NCBI GenBank assembly: GCA_002315275.1
Contig: DCGN01000052.1
Coordinates: forward strand, 2,738-9,204
From: Clostridiales bacterium UBA1777
Lineage (GTDB): Bacteria > Bacillota > Clostridia > Oscillospirales > Oscillospiraceae
DNA: 6,467 bases
Reading direction: 5' to 3'
The translations under genes and the position numbers were made by a program. Positions 6,057 to 6,467 of this stretch are shown here, piece by piece. Position 1 is the first letter of the stretch, and each line of letters begins with the position of its first letter. The notes beneath the pieces are model-generated. The model was not told the origin of the DNA and did not search any database. It saw only the letters and a program-made list of their open reading frames with translations.

Positions 6057-6144
6057 ATCCAGCAGGAGGCGGTGAATAGCCTCCGATTTCTCATACCACC
6101 GTGCGTACCGCTCGGTACACGGCGGTTCCGAAGTTTTCGTAAAG
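6057..6144 (-). mobile_element. Group II intron 3' remnant (domains V and VI), 5' part absent
   Basis: Read on the minus strand from 6128, the sequence begins GAACCGCCGUGUACCGAGCG and folds as a domain V. It has an 8-bp lower stem (ACCGCCGU with ACGGUGGU), a two-base GC bulge on the 3' side, a 5-bp upper stem (GUACC with GGUAC) and a four-base loop. A CGC triad with a central G-U wobble is where the catalytic triad should be, as in group IIC introns. Next comes AUGAGAAAUC and a domain VI hairpin (GGAGGC/GCCUCC, plus strand 6065-6070 with 6079-6084), then CUGCUGGAU, a plausible 3' end at about 6057. The upstream domains and any reverse transcriptase gene are missing, because a different coding region starts at 6337. 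The right-hand limit is uncertain; I set it at the tandem repeat. Confidence 0.7.
6095..6128 (-). ncRNA. Group II intron domain V
   Basis: This is the 34-base catalytic-core hairpin within the intron remnant. Stem lengths, the 2-nt bulge on the 3' strand, and the C-G, G-U, C-G triad pairs all fit domain V. As a solitary remnant it should not splice. Confidence 0.7.
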
Positions 6145-6199
6145 CTTTAAAAGTTGCGGAAAGCTGCACCTTTTAAAGATTGCAAGGGCAAAGCTGCAT
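6145..6199. repeat. Imperfect tandem repeat (25 + 30 nt) that also forms an inverted repeat
   Basis: Unit A (6145-6169) is CTTTAAAAG, TTGCGG, AAAGCTGCAC. Unit B (6170-6199) is CTTTTAAAG, ATTGCAAGGGC, AAAGCTGCAT. The two units share their order of blocks. In addition CTTTAAAAG (6145-6153) is the exact reverse complement of CTTTTAAAG (6170-6178), and the bases between them add five more pairs (6155-6159 with 6164-6168) around an AAAG loop, making a stable hairpin. Confidence 0.7.
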
Positions 6200-6224
6200 T
6201 TGTATTAAAATTATCCTCTCCTTG

Positions 6225-6267
6225 CAAAGCGAAAATCCTGCCACTTTGTGACAGGATTTTCGCTTTG
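6225..6267. terminator. Long terminator-type hairpin between the convergent genes
   Basis: A perfect 16-bp stem pairs CAAAGCGAAAATCCTG (6225-6240) with CAGGATTTTCGCTTTG (6252-6267). After one C-A mismatch the stem continues as CAC/GTG around a TTT loop. On the plus strand it is followed by TATTATTCATTTTT, a fair T-rich tail, so it could end transcription of the kinase operon. It also lies 69 nt beyond the stop of the minus-strand gene and could serve that gene, although the minus-strand tail is not T-rich. Confidence 0.7.
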
Positions 6268-6336
6268 TATTATTCATTTTTCAGGACACTTCTAAACAAT
6301 GCATACTCAACATACACGAATAGCCGTGATCTGTTC

Positions 6337-6465
6337 TCAAAGCGTCTCGAAATGCGTTATGGCAAATTCGCCGCTGTCGTTAGTAAAGTATACGCGCATC
6401 GTTGCGGAATACTCGTCAAGCTGGCCGGAGACATCGCCGGTCGCATGATAGGTCACATCAACGCT
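6337..6465 (-). CDS. C-terminal 42 residues of an unidentified protein, cut by the window edge
   Basis: On the minus strand the frame is open from the window end to TGA at 6339-6337. It encodes SVDVTYHATGDVSGQLDEYS and then a segment ending EFAITHFETL. The alternation of polar and hydrophobic residues (DVTYHATG, ATMRVYFTND, EFAITHFETL) suggests beta strands. There is no membrane segment or catalytic motif in the visible part, and I do not recognise the family. Other minus-strand frames hit stops within the first five codons at the window edge, which supports this frame. It converges with the GRE operon, sharing the intergenic hairpin. Confidence 0.6.
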   Translation of the reverse strand, partial: SVDVTYHATGDVSGQLDEYSATMRVYFTNDSGEFAITHFETL

Positions 6466-6467
6466 GT

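Larger units (their letters stand above)
6043..6336. other. Intergenic stretch of about 290 bases with intron remnant, repeats and terminator hairpin
   Basis: I find no credible protein gene here on either strand. From left to right it holds an unexplained AT-rich patch (6040-6056), a minus-strand group II intron 3' end (6057-6128), an imperfect tandem repeat with hairpin (6145-6199), a long perfect-stem hairpin (6225-6267), and an AT-rich tail before the stop of the convergent minus-strand gene. No promoter could be supported. Confidence 0.7.

Noticed and set aside
6043..6220. Reverse transcriptase gene of the group II intron
   Set aside because: Only short frames exist on the minus strand and none shows reverse transcriptase or maturase motifs; the remnant is too short.
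1..6467. CRISPR array, insertion sequence with transposase, or riboswitch
   Set aside because: No regularly spaced repeats, transposase motifs or known riboswitch core could be seen on either strand.

Overview
The window looks like part of a carbohydrate-use gene cluster from a strict anaerobe, probably a gut Clostridia-type Firmicute. The evidence is a glycyl radical enzyme (GRE) with its radical-SAM activase, which fits anaerobic metabolism, Shine-Dalgarno sites of the GAGG/AAGGA type, fairly high GC (over 60 % in the first gene) and tightly packed genes. The species cannot be named from sequence reading alone.

Layout. Positions 1-5961 hold four plus-strand genes in one probable operon: a 5'-truncated GH2 beta-mannosidase-like glycosidase (1-1497), a GRE-activating enzyme (1494-2249, ATGA overlap), a divergent GRE (2270-4645), and a sedoheptulokinase-like FGGY sugar kinase (4657-5961, GTG start). 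The GRE reading frame is broken by one in-frame TAA at 2426-2428, followed at once by an in-frame ATG. Translation therefore gives either a 52-residue N-terminal piece plus a 738-residue main piece, or the stop is a sequencing or assembly error. A 23-codon ORF with a good ribosome binding site follows the kinase (5971-6042). Its first ten residues resemble the start of a short-chain dehydrogenase, so it may be the stump of a lost fifth gene.

From 6043 to 6336 there is no convincing gene. This stretch holds, on the minus strand, what looks like the 3' end of a group II intron (domains V and VI, about 6057-6128). Next come an imperfect tandem repeat that also folds as a hairpin (6145-6199) and a long terminator-type hairpin (6225-6267). 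The window ends in the last 42 codons of an unidentified minus-strand protein (6337-6465), so the operon and that gene converge.

How the genes may work together (inference): the glycosidase frees a sugar from a beta-linked, possibly mannose-containing glycan or glycoside. The FGGY kinase phosphorylates a sugar or sugar derivative. The activase installs a glycyl radical on the GRE, which would cleave a C-O or similar bond in a polyol or sugar-phosphate intermediate. The GRE keeps a Cys-x-Glu active-site motif as in GRE eliminases, but its glycyl radical loop departs from the classical consensus. No substrate can be assigned from sequence, and this GRE-kinase pair is the most interesting part of the window.
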